A stretch of DNA of 64,000 nucleotides from Methylobacterium sp. 2A (lineage in GTDB: Bacteria; Pseudomonadota; Alphaproteobacteria; Rhizobiales; Beijerinckiaceae), in the NCBI RefSeq assembly GCF_009806555.1, contig NZ_VUOK01000016.1, positions 1 through 64,000 on the forward strand. The letters are read 5' to 3'. Made by a program: the position numbers and the translations under genes. Of the stretch, positions 40,203-49,339 are shown piece by piece. Below the pieces are notes generated by a model, which ran no database searches, was not told where the DNA came from, and saw only the letters and a list, made by a program, of their open reading frames with translations. The first letter of the stretch is position 1. Each line of letters starts with the position of its first letter.

Positions 40203-42263
40203 GTGAGCGATCCGGCGCGCGATCTGTTCGCTCCGGGCGGGAAGGCGCCCGCCGCCCGCACGCCCGAGCCGCGCCGCCGCCTGGACGCCTCGGCCTCGGT
40301 GACGGCGCTCGCCTCGGCGGCGCCCGAGGCCGGCTACACCGCCTCCGATATCGAGGTGCTGGAAGGTCTGGAGCCGGTCCGGCGCCGGCCCGGCATGTAT
40401 ATCGGCGGCACCGACGAGCGGGCGCTGCACCACCTCTTCGCCGAGGTGATCGACAATTCGATGGACGAGGCGGTCGCCGGCCATGCGAGCTTCATCGAGG
40501 TGGAGCTTGAGGAGACCGGTGCGCTCGTCGTCACCGATAACGGCCGCGGCATCCCGGTGGACCCGCACCCGAAATTCCCCGGCAAGTCGGCGCTCGAAGT
40601 CATCATGACCACGCTGCATGCCGGCGGTAAGTTCGACTCGAAGGTCTACGAGACCTCGGGCGGCCTGCACGGCGTCGGCATCTCGGTGGTGAACGCGCTC
40701 TCCGACCTTCTCGAGGTCGAGGTGGCGCGCAACCAGACCCTCTACCGCCAGACCTTCTCGCGCGGCCACGCGCAGGGGGCCCTGGAGCTGGTCGGGCGCG
40801 TCCAGAACCGCCGCGGCACCCGGGTGCGCTTCCACCCGGACGCCCAGATCTTCGGCTCGCTGAAGTTCGACCCGCGCCGCCTGTTCAAGATGGCGCGCTC
40901 GAAGGCCTATCTGTTCGGCGGCGTCGAGATCCGCTGGCGCTGCGCCCCCGCCCTCCTCGAAGGGCTGGAGGACGTGCCGGCCGAGGCGGTGCACCGCTTC
41001 CCCGACGGGCTGCGCGACTACCTCGCCCGGGACCTCGAGGGCAAGGAACTCGTCACCGAGGCGATGTTCTCCGGCAAGATCACCAAGCCGGGCTCGCACG
41101 GCTCGCTCGAATGGGCGGTGGCCTGGATGGTCGCCGAGGACGGGATCTCGCATTCCTACTGCAATACGATCCCGACGCCCGAGGGCGGCACCCACGAGGC
41201 GGGCCTGCGGGTCGCGCTGCTGCGCGGCCTGCGCGAGCACGCCGAGCGCGTGAACCAGGCCAAGCGCATGACGGCGGTGACCACCGACGACGTGATGGCG
41301 ACCTGCGCGTCGATGCTCTCGGTCTTCATCCGCGAGCCGGAATTCCAGGGCCAGACCAAGGACAAGCTCGCCACCGTGGAGGCGCAGCGCATCGTCGAGA
41401 CGGCGGTGCGGGACGCCTTCGATCACTGGCTCGCCGCCTCCCCGGCTCAGGCCAACAAGCTGCTCGACTGGGTGATCGACCGGGCCGAGGAGCGCCTGCG
41501 CCGCCGCCAGGAGAAGGAGGTCGCCCGCAAGAGCGCGACGCGAAAACTCCGCCTGCCCGGCAAGCTCGCCGATTGCTCGGCGGCCGGCACCGCGGGTTCC
41601 GAGATCTTCATCGTCGAGGGCGATTCCGCGGGCGGCTCGGCCAAGCAGGCCCGGGACCGGGCGACCCAGGCGATCCTGCCGCTGCGGGGCAAGATCCTGA
41701 ACGTTGCCTCGGCCTCGCGCGACAAGCTCGGCGCGAACCAGCTGATCTCCGATCTCACCCTGGCGCTCGGCTGCGGCACCGGCTCGGCCTTCCGCGAGAC
41801 CGACCTGCGCTACGAGAAGGTGATCATCATGACGGACGCCGACGTGGACGGCGCCCACATCGCCTCGCTGCTGATCACGTTCTTCTACCGGCAGATGCCG
41901 AAGCTGATCGACCGCGGCCATCTCTACCTCGCGATCCCGCCGCTCTACCGGCTGCAGCAGGGCTCGAAGATCGCCTATGCGCGGGACGACGCGGATCGCG
42001 AGCGGATCATCAAGACGGTGTTCAAGGGCGGCAAGGTCGAGATCGGCCGGTTCAAGGGCCTCGGCGAGATGATGCCGGCCCAGCTCAAGGAGACCACCAT
42101 GGACCCGAAGAAGCGCACGCTGCTGCGGGTCGCGGTCCTGGACGAGGCCCGGGAATCGACCGGCGACACGGTCGAGCGCCTGATGGGCAACAAGCCCGAG
42201 GCGCGCTTCGCCTTCATCAGCGAGCGCGCGGCCTTCGCCGAGGGGGCGGATCTCGATATCTGA
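40203..42263 (+). CDS. parE: DNA topoisomerase IV subunit B
   Basis: ParE is the ATPase subunit of the enzyme that separates linked daughter chromosomes. The product has the GHKL ATPase (RRRPGMYIGGTDERALHHL, IDNSMDEAVAG, VTDNGRGIPVD, GLHGVGISVVNAL), the transducer domain and the Toprim domain with VEGDSAGGSAKQARDR and TDADVDGAHI. It lacks the long GyrB insertion, which supports ParE. I prefer the GTG at 40203, which has CGGAGGCC upstream and lies behind the likely promoter; the in-frame ATG at 40122 would give 27 more residues and be leaderless. Confidence 0.93.
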   Translation: MSDPARDLFAPGGKAPAARTPEPRRRLDASASVTALASAAPEAGYTASDIEVLEGLEPVRRRPGMYIGGTDERALHHLFAEVIDNSMDEAVAGHASFIEVELEETGALVVTDNGRGIPVDPHPKFPGKSALEVIMTTLHAGGKFDSKVYETSGGLHGVGISVVNALSDLLEVEVARNQTLYRQTFSRGHAQGALELVGRVQNRRGTRVRFHPDAQIFGSLKFDPRRLFKMARSKAYLFGGVEIRWRCAPALLEGLEDVPAEAVHRFPDGLRDYLARDLEGKELVTEAMFSGKITKPGSHGSLEWAVAWMVAEDGISHSYCNTIPTPEGGTHEAGLRVALLRGLREHAERVNQAKRMTAVTTDDVMATCASMLSVFIREPEFQGQTKDKLATVEAQRIVETAVRDAFDHWLAASPAQANKLLDWVIDRAEERLRRRQEKEVARKSATRKLRLPGKLADCSAAGTAGSEIFIVEGDSAGGSAKQARDRATQAILPLRGKILNVASASRDKLGANQLISDLTLALGCGTGSAFRETDLRYEKVIIMTDADVDGAHIASLLITFFYRQMPKLIDRGHLYLAIPPLYRLQQGSKIAYARDDADRERIIKTVFKGGKVEIGRFKGLGEMMPAQLKETTMDPKKRTLLRVAVLDEARESTGDTVERLMGNKPEARFAFISERAAFAEGADLDI

Positions 42264-42278
42264 AGCGGGAGGTGTTCA

Positions 42279-42331
42279 GCCAGGGCTCCGCCCTGGCAGC
42301 CCGCCAAAGGGCTTCAGCCGTTTGGGAACCC
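42279..42331. repeat. Palindromic repeat, CAGGGCTCCGCCCTG family, copy 3 (short)
   Basis: Contains CCAGGGCTCCGCCCTGG and CCAAAGGGCTTCAGCCGTTTGG in the reverse order to copies 1 and 2. It lies between the convergent parE and PRC-barrel genes and could end transcription there. Confidence 0.8.
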
Positions 42332-42362
42332 TGGATGGCCCGTGACGGGCCGGGGCGAAGCT

Positions 42363-42854
42363 TCAATGCGTGGCTATCGCCTTGGCGGGATCGAAGGGCT
42401 GGGCGGCCGAGAGCGTGTCCTTGCTCATGTTGAGCACCGCCGAGAAGCGCTCGCCGCCCGGCCGCAGCACGATGGCGCCGGGTTCCACCGCGATGCGCTT
42501 GCTGCCGAGGCCGAGGAAGCCCCCGACGTCGAGCACGACCGCCTTCAGGGTCCCGCCATCGGTGATCAGCAGATCGTCGATCTTGCCGACGCTGTCGCCC
42601 GCTTGGTTGCGCACCGCGACGCCGATCATCTTCGAGGTCAGGAACGCCACGGGCTTGAGGCCCTGACGCTTCGCCGCATCCTCGGCATTGGCGGCTTCCA
42701 TCAGCCGGCTGGCCCCGGTGCCGCTGGTCGAGGTTCCCGGCCCGGTGCCGGGCAGGATGGTGCCGTGGCCGATCACGCTGGCATCCTGGGCGTGCGCCGG
42801 AGCGGCCGCGAGGCCGAAGGCTGCCAGCAACAGGAGAAGGATTCGGCTCCGCAT
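42363..42854 (-). CDS. Secreted PRC-barrel domain protein
   Basis: A signal peptide (RILLLLLAAFGLAAAPAHAQD) is followed by a linker and a PRC-barrel domain: FLTSKMIGVAVRNQAGDSVG, then KIDDLLITDGGTLKAVVLDV, then GLGSKRIAVEPGAIVL. PRC barrels are small beta modules found in photosynthetic reaction centres, RimM and many periplasmic proteins of Hyphomicrobiales. Its partner is unknown. A GGAG sequence precedes the ATG at 42854. Confidence 0.85.
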   Translation of the reverse strand: MRSRILLLLLAAFGLAAAPAHAQDASVIGHGTILPGTGPGTSTSGTGASRLMEAANAEDAAKRQGLKPVAFLTSKMIGVAVRNQAGDSVGKIDDLLITDGGTLKAVVLDVGGFLGLGSKRIAVEPGAIVLRPGGERFSAVLNMSKDTLSAAQPFDPAKAIATH

Positions 42855-42995
42855 GGCTGATCGCTCCGCTGCGCCCGCATCCGTCGAGGCGCCGCGGGCA
42901 CAATCGCCCGGTTCCGGTCCGGTTCCGGCCCTGCATGTCGCACCCGCCTTCACCGGGCCGGCGGGGCGCCATGCAGGGGGGGCGCCATGCAAGAA

Positions 42996-43021
42996 GGGGC
43001 CCGGCCTTGCGGCCGGACCCC
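42996..43021 (-). terminator. Probable terminator of the porin gene
   Basis: GGGGCCCGGCC (42996-43006) and GGCCGGACCCC (43011-43021) form an 11-pair stem with one mismatch about 40 bases after the porin stop on the minus strand, followed by TTCTTG. The T run is poor, so the call is moderate. Confidence 0.5.
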
Positions 43022-43061
43022 CTCAAGCACGAGCCCGACAACCCGGCTGCGTCGGTCGACC

Positions 43062-43928
43062 TTAGTACGAGCCGAACTTGTAGTTCACGCCGGCTCGGAC
43101 GACCGCGAACTCGGTCTTGGCGGCGCCGCCGTTGAGATAGGCCACGCCGTTCGGCGGCAGGAGGCTCGGGACATAGACGCCGGCCGCGGCGTTCTTCTGC
43201 CGATCGAGGCTCACGTACAGGCCTTCGACCTTCAGGGTGACGGCGGAGGAGTGGAAGAAGTTCAGGAACGAGTCGGTGGGCAGGGCGTACTCGATGCCGC
43301 CGCCGACTGCGTAGCCGGTGCGGAAGCTGTCGCGGAAGCGACGGCCGGCGAAGTTCTGGTCGTCCTGGCCCGAAGCGTAGGCGTAGCCGCCGGTGGCGTA
43401 CACGAGGGTGCGGTCGAAGGCGTAGCCGAGGCGGCCGCGCGCCGTGCCGAAGTAGTCGAGACCGTTGCCGCTGGTGGCGACGAAGGCGCGCGGACGGCCG
43501 AAGGCGTTGCCCGGGTTTCCGAAGCCGACGTAGTCCTGCGTGCCGTTCGCGCGGCGGGCGAAGTCGACGTACTGGGCGTCAGCTTCGAAACCGATCACGA
43601 CGCCCGAACCCGGCGTGAACTGGTAATTGTAGCCGATCTGCGCGCCGCCGCTGAAGCCGTCGTTGTTCGCGCGATTCCGCACGCTGATGACCGCGTTCGT
43701 GTTCTCCGAGTTGACCACGGAACCGTACGGCAGGTTGTAGTTGGTGGTCCGGCGGTTGGTGGCATCGAAGCCGTAGCCGGCGTTCACGCCGAAGTAGAAC
43801 CCCGTCCAGGTGAAGACCGGCACGGGCGTGAAAGCGGGCGGCGGGGCCGCGCGGCGCGGCAGGTCGGCCGCCGAGGCCGCTGCAGTCATGCCGACGAGCA
43901 CAGTCGACGCAAGGAGAAGCTTCTTCAT
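43062..43928 (-). CDS. Outer-membrane beta-barrel protein, Omp25/Omp31-like
   Basis: The 288-residue product has a signal peptide (MKKLLLASTVLVGMTAAASA), then ADLPRR and PVFTWTGFYFGVNAGYGF, the usual start of this alphaproteobacterial porin-like family. Alternating strands rich in Tyr, Gly and Phe continue to the final FAVVRAGVNYKFGSY, where the terminal aromatic residue is the recognition signal for outer-membrane insertion. It is a major-surface-protein type, probably highly expressed; the upstream region is AT-rich and long. Confidence 0.9.
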   Translation of the reverse strand: MKKLLLASTVLVGMTAAASAADLPRRAAPPPAFTPVPVFTWTGFYFGVNAGYGFDATNRRTTNYNLPYGSVVNSENTNAVISVRNRANNDGFSGGAQIGYNYQFTPGSGVVIGFEADAQYVDFARRANGTQDYVGFGNPGNAFGRPRAFVATSGNGLDYFGTARGRLGYAFDRTLVYATGGYAYASGQDDQNFAGRRFRDSFRTGYAVGGGIEYALPTDSFLNFFHSSAVTLKVEGLYVSLDRQKNAAAGVYVPSLLPPNGVAYLNGGAAKTEFAVVRAGVNYKFGSY

Positions 43929-44339
43929 AATTCCAAAGGTCCTGGGTTAGCGGGAGCCGGCGATCTTCTAGGCGCTCTCGACCGCAAGGTCTGTCGCTTT
44001 CATGCAACAAGGATCGTCAGACTAGGCGGATCGAATCAACAAACTGCGAAGACTTGTTCGCGCTTACATCGACAATAGAGGTCAAATTAATACGTTTCAT
44101 TGCCTGTTTATTGGAGATATGGTCTTTAGATATCAGATAAATTAGAGCTTATCTTATGGATATGCGATCGAACTGCTGAAATAGCGTCGAGCATTGTACG
44201 GTGACGGCGCACCGATGCTGGCCTGACGCCGTCTGGTTTTGGCGTCGTCGGGCGGCGCGTTGCGTAACGTGCGCTTAACTCTGCGGCCGGATGCTTGCCG
44301 GCTGAAGGTCGGGCGCACGCTCGGTGAAGTGAGTCGCCC
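43929..44339. other. AT-rich regulatory region upstream of the porin gene
   Basis: No gene is seen. Bases 44040-44180 are much richer in A and T than the surroundings (for example AAATTAATACG and AGATATCAGATAAATTAGAG), typical for promoters and for binding by MucR or H-NS-like proteins. It probably contains the porin promoter. Confidence 0.5.
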
Positions 44340-44675
44340 ATGCAAAGCCGTCACGATCGGGCGCCGAGACCTTTCGGCAGGCGGCGGCTGACAGACCCGG
44401 CCCGCGCATCGGACTGGCAAAGGCCCGATTCATCGGTGAGCCTCCTCGCCTGGACTCTGCGCGTGTCGGCTGTCGTCGGGCTCCTGGCGAGTGTGGGCAC
44501 GATGCAACTGGCCCGCTGGATCAAAGCCGGCGACGCGCCCACCCGGATTGCCGGCGCGGCGGATCCGGTGACGGCCGACCCCGGGGTGACGGGCGCCATC
44601 GCGGTCTCCGGGGCCGCGCGGGCCACGCATCTGGACCCCTGTTTCCTGCCCGCCGCGGACCGCCTGCGGCCCTGA
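44340..44675 (+). CDS. Hypothetical single-helix membrane protein (111 aa)
   Basis: A basic N-terminus of about 30 residues precedes one membrane helix (SLLAWTLRVSAVVGLLASVG) and a periplasmic tail that is rich in Ala, Gly and Thr and has a single Cys (LDPCFLPAAD). GAAGTGAG lies upstream of the ATG. No family recognised. Confidence 0.5.
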   Translation: MQSRHDRAPRPFGRRRLTDPARASDWQRPDSSVSLLAWTLRVSAVVGLLASVGTMQLARWIKAGDAPTRIAGAADPVTADPGVTGAIAVSGAARATHLDPCFLPAADRLRP

Positions 44676-44862
44676 TCGCCTGTGCGTGGCGAGGCAGGCC
44701 TGCGCATTGCGAGATTGACAAGCCGCGCCAAGCCCCTAACTGACACCGAGAATGCGCCCCGCGGCCCCGGGAGCGTACCAGCGCCCCGCGCGAGCCTTCC
44801 CCAGCCGTTGCCGCGACGGTGTCCATCGCGCCGGCCGGGCGCGCAACGGTTCCTGAACGCAG

Positions 44863-46302
44863 ATGCCTTTTTCCGACCTGGGACTGAGCGAGAAAGTCCT
44901 GAACGCCGTGGAAGCGGCGGGTTACACCGAGCCGACGCCGATCCAGGCCGAGGCCATCCCCCACGTGCTGGCACGCCGCGATGTCCTCGGCATCGCGCAG
45001 ACCGGCACCGGCAAGACGGCCGCCTTCACGCTGCCGATGCTGACGCTGCTGGAGAACGGCCGCGCCCGGGCCCGGATGCCGCGCACGCTGATCCTCGAGC
45101 CGACGCGCGAACTCGCCGCGCAGGTGGTCGAGAATTTCGACCGCTACGGCACCAACCACAAGCTCAACGTGGCGCTGATCATCGGCGGCGTGTCCTTCGC
45201 CGATCAGGACGCCAAGCTGATGCGCGGCACCGACGTGCTGATCGCCACGCCCGGCCGCCTGCTCGACCATTTCGAGCGCGGCAAGCTGCTGCTCACCGGC
45301 GTCGAGCTCTTGGTCATCGACGAGGCCGACCGGATGCTCGACATGGGGTTCATCCCCGATATCGAGCGGATCGCCAAGATGGTGCCGTTCACCCGGCAGA
45401 CCCTGTTCTTCTCCGCGACCATGCCGCCGGAGATCGAGCGGCTGGCCGACATGTTCCTGCACAACCCGCAGCGGGTCGAGGTGGCGCGGCCGGCCTCCAC
45501 GGCGACCACGATCACGCAGCGCCTCGTCGCCACCGGCTCCGAGGGGCACGCCAAGCGCGAGCGGCTGCGGGACCTGATCCGCGGTGAGGCGGAGCTCAAG
45601 AACGGCATCATCTTCTGCAACCGGAAGCGCGACGTCGCCCTGCTGCAGAAATCGCTGGTCAGCCACGGCTTCGACGCCGCCGCGCTCCACGGCGACATGG
45701 ACCAGCGCGCCCGCACCACCGCCCTCGACGCGTTCCGGAACGGCGAGACCGCCCTGCTGGTCGCCAGCGACGTGGCGGCCCGGGGCCTCGACATCCCGGC
45801 GGTCAGCCACGTCTTCAATTTCGACGTGCCGCATCACCCGGAGGATTACGTCCACCGGATCGGCCGCACCGGCCGCGCGGGCCGGACCGGCACCGCCTAC
45901 ACCCTCGTCGCCCCGGAGGATGCCCGGTCGCTCGGCGCCATCGAGGCGCTGATCGGTCAGCCGATCCCGTGGCTCGACGGCGACCTGTCCACCGTGGCCG
46001 AATCGTCCGGCGAGACCGGCACCCGGCATCGTGGGCGTTCGGGCGAAGGCCGCCGCGGGTCCCGATCGAAAGGCGCCGGGAAGGTCGCCGAGGCCGCGGA
46101 GCGCCCGAAGGCGCGCGGCGGCCGCGGCGGATCCGCTGCCCCGCGGAGCGAGAGCCGGCCCGCACCGGAGCCGCGCCGCGACGAACGGGTCCGGGACGAG
46201 CGCCGGAGCCGGAACGAGGCGGAGGGTGATACCCCCATCGGCCTGGGCTCGCACGTCCCCGCCTTCCTGCTTCGTCCGGTCCTGGCGAAGAAAGAGAAAT
46301 AA
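44863..46302 (+). CDS. DEAD-box RNA helicase
   Basis: The 479-residue product unwinds RNA using ATP and is of the RhlE/DbpA-like group active in ribosome assembly or RNA decay. Motifs: Q motif GYTEPTPIQAEAIP, motif I AQTGTGKTAAF, Ia PTRELAAQV, motif II VIDEADRMLD, motif III SATMP, motif V ASDVAARGLDIP and motif VI HRIGRTGRAGRTG. The last 90 residues are Arg/Gly/Ser-rich (RHRGRSGEGRRGSRSKG), a flexible RNA-binding tail. The upstream ribosome binding site is weak. Confidence 0.95.
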   Translation: MPFSDLGLSEKVLNAVEAAGYTEPTPIQAEAIPHVLARRDVLGIAQTGTGKTAAFTLPMLTLLENGRARARMPRTLILEPTRELAAQVVENFDRYGTNHKLNVALIIGGVSFADQDAKLMRGTDVLIATPGRLLDHFERGKLLLTGVELLVIDEADRMLDMGFIPDIERIAKMVPFTRQTLFFSATMPPEIERLADMFLHNPQRVEVARPASTATTITQRLVATGSEGHAKRERLRDLIRGEAELKNGIIFCNRKRDVALLQKSLVSHGFDAAALHGDMDQRARTTALDAFRNGETALLVASDVAARGLDIPAVSHVFNFDVPHHPEDYVHRIGRTGRAGRTGTAYTLVAPEDARSLGAIEALIGQPIPWLDGDLSTVAESSGETGTRHRGRSGEGRRGSRSKGAGKVAEAAERPKARGGRGGSAAPRSESRPAPEPRRDERVRDERRSRNEAEGDTPIGLGSHVPAFLLRPVLAKKEK

Positions 46303-46405
46303 CCGGGTCTATTCCGGCTTAACTTTCCCGCTACCACCCTGCCGTACATTGATTTTCGGGCGCGATGCCGTGACGCATCGAGGGCCTGCGGGCGGCGGGA
46401 CGGGC

Positions 46406-47464
46406 ATGAGCCAGGAGACCCATTCGGATCGTGACCGCAGCTTCGCGCTGGCGAAGCGGGCGCAGGATCTGATTCGCGACTACGGCCCCTCCGCGACGCC
46501 GCGCGCCTACGCGGTCTGGTACACCTACGTGTCGGCGGAGCTTCCGCTGCTCAGCGATGCCGTGAAGCGCCTGACCACGCAGAATGGCGGCCTCACCGAG
46601 GCCGATATCGACGCGCTGCACGAGACGTATCTCGACGGGCGGCGGCTGGCGAGCGCGGCCGGCGACATCAGCGGCGTGGTCCTGAGCGAGATCGCGGCGG
46701 TCACCGAGATTCTCGATCTTTCCCTCGGCTCCACCACCCAGTACGGCGAATCCCTGCGCGGGCTGGCGCAGGACCTCGCGCAGGGCCTGCCGAGCGGGGC
46801 GCGGCTCGGCGAGATCGTGGCGACCCTGGTCTCCACCACGCGCGAGGTCGCGGTGAACAACCGGGTGCTCGAAGCGCGCATGCGCGAGAGCCGCAGCGAG
46901 ATCGAAACCCTGCGCGAGAAGCTGGAGGCGACCCGCCTCGAAAGCCTCACCGATGCCCTGACCGGCCTCGCGAACCGCAAGCAGTTCGAGGAGACCCTGA
47001 AGGCGGCGATCGAGGGAGCCCGCCTGCGGGCCGGCCCGATGAGCCTGATCATCCTCGATATCGATTTCTTCAAGCGCTTCAACGACCTGTACGGCCATCT
47101 CACGGGCGATCAGGTGCTGCGGCTCGTCGCCATCGTGATGCGCGAGAAGGCGGGCAAGGACGCCCATCTCGCCCGCTTCGGCGGCGAGGAGTTCGGCATC
47201 GTCCTGCCCGGGGCGGACCGGGCCGGGGCGCGGCAGGTGGCCGAGACTGTCCGTACCGCCGTGATGGGGCGGGAACTCGTCAAGCGTTCGACGGGCGAGT
47301 CGCTCGGCAAGATCACGGTGTCGCTCGGCGTCGCGGTTCTGCGCCCGGGCGACACGCCGGCCTCGCTGATGGAGCGCGCCGACCTGTGCATGTTCGCGGC
47401 CAAGCGCGGCGGCCGCAACCGCGCCGTGGACGACACGGCCGAGGCCCTATCGCAGGTGGCGTAA
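46406..47464 (+). CDS. GGDEF domain protein, probable diguanylate cyclase
   Basis: The N-terminal 170 residues are helical with no known sensor domain. A coiled-coil linker (ARMRESRSEIETLREKLEAT) leads to a GGDEF domain: ESLTDALTGLANRKQFEE, LIILDIDFFKRFNDLYGHLTGD and the active site RFGGEEFGIVLPG. GGEEF is an active variant, so it should make cyclic di-GMP. The inhibitory RxxD site is missing (G-K-D-A at that place), so product inhibition is not expected. A PilZ effector is encoded at 9681-9980. Confidence 0.92.
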   Translation: MSQETHSDRDRSFALAKRAQDLIRDYGPSATPRAYAVWYTYVSAELPLLSDAVKRLTTQNGGLTEADIDALHETYLDGRRLASAAGDISGVVLSEIAAVTEILDLSLGSTTQYGESLRGLAQDLAQGLPSGARLGEIVATLVSTTREVAVNNRVLEARMRESRSEIETLREKLEATRLESLTDALTGLANRKQFEETLKAAIEGARLRAGPMSLIILDIDFFKRFNDLYGHLTGDQVLRLVAIVMREKAGKDAHLARFGGEEFGIVLPGADRAGARQVAETVRTAVMGRELVKRSTGESLGKITVSLGVAVLRPGDTPASLMERADLCMFAAKRGGRNRAVDDTAEALSQVA

Positions 47465-47465
47465 C

Positions 47466-47612
47466 AGGTTTCCAAAGGACGGGTCCTTTGGTGGGGTGTC
47501 GGGGTGAAACCCCGACGAAGAACGGCCCTTCCACCCCCTTCGAGGGGGTGGAAGGGCCGTACCGCAGGGCTCCGCCCTGCACCCGCGAAAGGGCTCGCCC
47601 TTTCGAAACCCG
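47466..47612. repeat. Palindromic repeat, CAGGGCTCCGCCCTG family, copy 4 (long)
   Basis: The copy holds CCAAAGGACGGGTCCTTTGG, TCGGGGTGAAACCCCGA, a 20-base-stem hairpin around GGCCCTTCCACCCCCTTCGA and its complement up to 47564, CAGGGCTCCGCCCTG and GAAAGGGCTCGCCCTTTC. It lies between the convergent GGDEF and IscA-type genes. The central long hairpin is an extra insertion relative to copies 1 and 2. Confidence 0.85.
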
Positions 47613-47617
47613 GGATT

Positions 47618-47995
47618 TCAGACCGGTGCCGGCACCCGATCGGCGGAGACGGGCGTGATCGCCACCGACTCGCCGCAGCCGCAGGCCGAGGTCTGGTTCG
47701 GGTTGTTGAACACGAACTGCGACGCGAGTTTGTTGGTGGTGAAGTCCATCTCGGTGCCGAGCAGGAACAGCACCGCCTTCGGATCGACGAAGACCCGCAC
47801 GCCCCGATCCTCGACCACATCCTCGCCGGGCTTCGGGCTTTCCGCGTATTCCATCGTGTAGGTCATGCCGGCGCAGCCGCCGTTGCGGACGCCGACGCGC
47901 AGGCCGGCGATCGGCCGGTCGGCATCCGCCATGATCGCCTTGATCCGGTCGGCGGCCCGATCGGTCAGCGAGAGAACCTTGAACCCAGTCGACAT
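47618..47995 (-). CDS. Iron-sulfur cluster carrier, IscA/SufA/ErpA family
   Basis: A-type carriers pass Fe-S clusters to target enzymes. The 125-residue product has LSLTDRAADRIKAIM, the first ligand Cys in RNGGCAGMTYTM and the C-terminal pair in SACGCGESV. The N- and C-terminal parts fit SufA/ErpA-like proteins. I chose ATG 47995 (MSTGFKV) because of the GGGAGGG just upstream. No suf genes are adjacent. Confidence 0.93.
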   Translation of the reverse strand: MSTGFKVLSLTDRAADRIKAIMADADRPIAGLRVGVRNGGCAGMTYTMEYAESPKPGEDVVEDRGVRVFVDPKAVLFLLGTEMDFTTNKLASQFVFNNPNQTSACGCGESVAITPVSADRVPAPV

Positions 47996-48346
47996 CGTCA
48001 CCCTCCCGCCCATCCGGGTTCAAGGCCCGGGGACGCGCATTCTGACGCCCACAAGATAAGCATTGGGTTGCACCCGGTCCACCGCGCCCGGGTCACACCC
48101 GCCCGGCATTCGGCGCCGAAGCGGCGTGCCCGATCGCAAGGCGATCAGGGGATCCCACCCAACCCCCTCATCCTGAGGTGCCCGCGTCAGCGGGCCTCGA
48201 AGGAGGGCTCCAGAAGACGCCACGATCCCTGGAGGTCTCCTTCGAGGCCTCCGCTGCGCTCCGGCACCTCAGGATGAGGCGGAGGGTTGGATCGCCGATT
48301 CCGGGACTTCCGAAGGGATGCCGTATGGCTCCCGACCCAACTCCGC
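47996..48346. other. Gene-free stretch holding a palindromic element
   Basis: The palindrome at 48166-48279 fills the centre. The rest has no supported gene and probably includes the promoter of the IscA-type gene. Confidence 0.5.
48166..48279. repeat. Palindromic element, CCTCATCCTGAGG family, copy 2
   Basis: CCTCATCCTGAGGTGCC (48166-48182) is the exact reverse complement of 48263-48279, with inner arms GGCCTCGAAGGAG / CTCCTTCGAGGCC. The inner 40 bases differ from copy 1 at 30163-30281. Confidence 0.9.
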
Positions 48347-49339
48347 TCAGGCCCCGCCGGCGGTGAGCCGCGCGAAGGTCGCGAGATCGACGTTGCCGCC
48401 GCTGATCACCACGCCGACCCGCTTGTCCTTGACGTCCACCAGCCCGTGCAGCACCGCCGCCGCCGCGAGGCAGCCGGTCGGCTCGACCACGATCTTCATC
48501 CGGCTCGCGAAGAACCGCATCGTCTCCACGAGCTGATCGTCGGTGACGGTCACGATATCGGCGACCCGCTCCCGGATGATCGCGAAGGTGAGCGGGCCGA
48601 GCGCCGTCGATTGCGCACCGTCGGCGATGGTGCGGGGCACCGGGATCGTCACGATCGCGCCGTCGCGGAACGAGCGCTGCCCGTCATTGCCGGCCTCCGG
48701 CTCGACGCCGATCACCCGGCAGCCCGGCGAGAGTTCCGCGGCGGCGAGCGCGCAGCCCGCGAGCTGGCCGCCGCCGCCGAGGCAGGCCACCAGCACGTCG
48801 AGTTCGCCCACGGTCTCGATCAGCTCCTGGGCGAGCGTCCCCTGCCCGGCGATGACGTCGGGATGGTTGAAGGGCGGGATCAGCGTCAGGCCCCGGGGCT
48901 CCGCGATCGACCGGCCGAGCGCCTCGCGGTCCTGGCTGTAGCGGTCGTAGAGCACCACCTCGGCGCCGTAGCCGCGGGTGCCCTCGATCTTCGCCGCGGG
49001 GGCGTCCGCCGGCATGATGATCGTGGCCGGGGCGCCGAGCAGCCGGCTCGCCAGGGCGATGGCCTGGGCGTGGTTGCCCGACGAGAAGGTGATCACCCCG
49101 CGGGCGCGCTCCGCCTCGGACAGGGCGCTGATGGCGTTGTAGGCTCCGCGGAACTTGAAGGCCCCGGCCCGCTGCAGGTTCTCGGCCTTGAAGAACAGTT
49201 TTGCGCCGGTCATCGCGTCGGCGGTGCGGGAGGTGAGCACCGGCGTGCGGTGCGCGACGCCCGCGATCCGGTCGGCCGCCCGGGCCACATCGGCATAGGT
49301 GGGCAGCCCGCCGGCCGCCTCGATCGATTCGCCCCGCAT
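48347..49339 (-). CDS. Threonine/serine dehydratase-like PLP enzyme
   Basis: The 330-residue product belongs to the fold-II PLP enzymes that deaminate threonine or serine. The PLP lysine is in AGAFKFRGAYNAI, the substrate loop is TFSSGNHAQAIALA and the phosphate loop is VACLGGGGQLAGCAL. It lacks the C-terminal ACT regulatory domain of biosynthetic IlvA, so it is a catabolic or racemase-like member; serine racemase activity is also possible. The ATG at 49339 follows GGGGCGGA. Confidence 0.88.
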   Translation of the reverse strand: MRGESIEAAGGLPTYADVARAADRIAGVAHRTPVLTSRTADAMTGAKLFFKAENLQRAGAFKFRGAYNAISALSEAERARGVITFSSGNHAQAIALASRLLGAPATIIMPADAPAAKIEGTRGYGAEVVLYDRYSQDREALGRSIAEPRGLTLIPPFNHPDVIAGQGTLAQELIETVGELDVLVACLGGGGQLAGCALAAAELSPGCRVIGVEPEAGNDGQRSFRDGAIVTIPVPRTIADGAQSTALGPLTFAIIRERVADIVTVTDDQLVETMRFFASRMKIVVEPTGCLAAAAVLHGLVDVKDKRVGVVISGGNVDLATFARLTAGGA

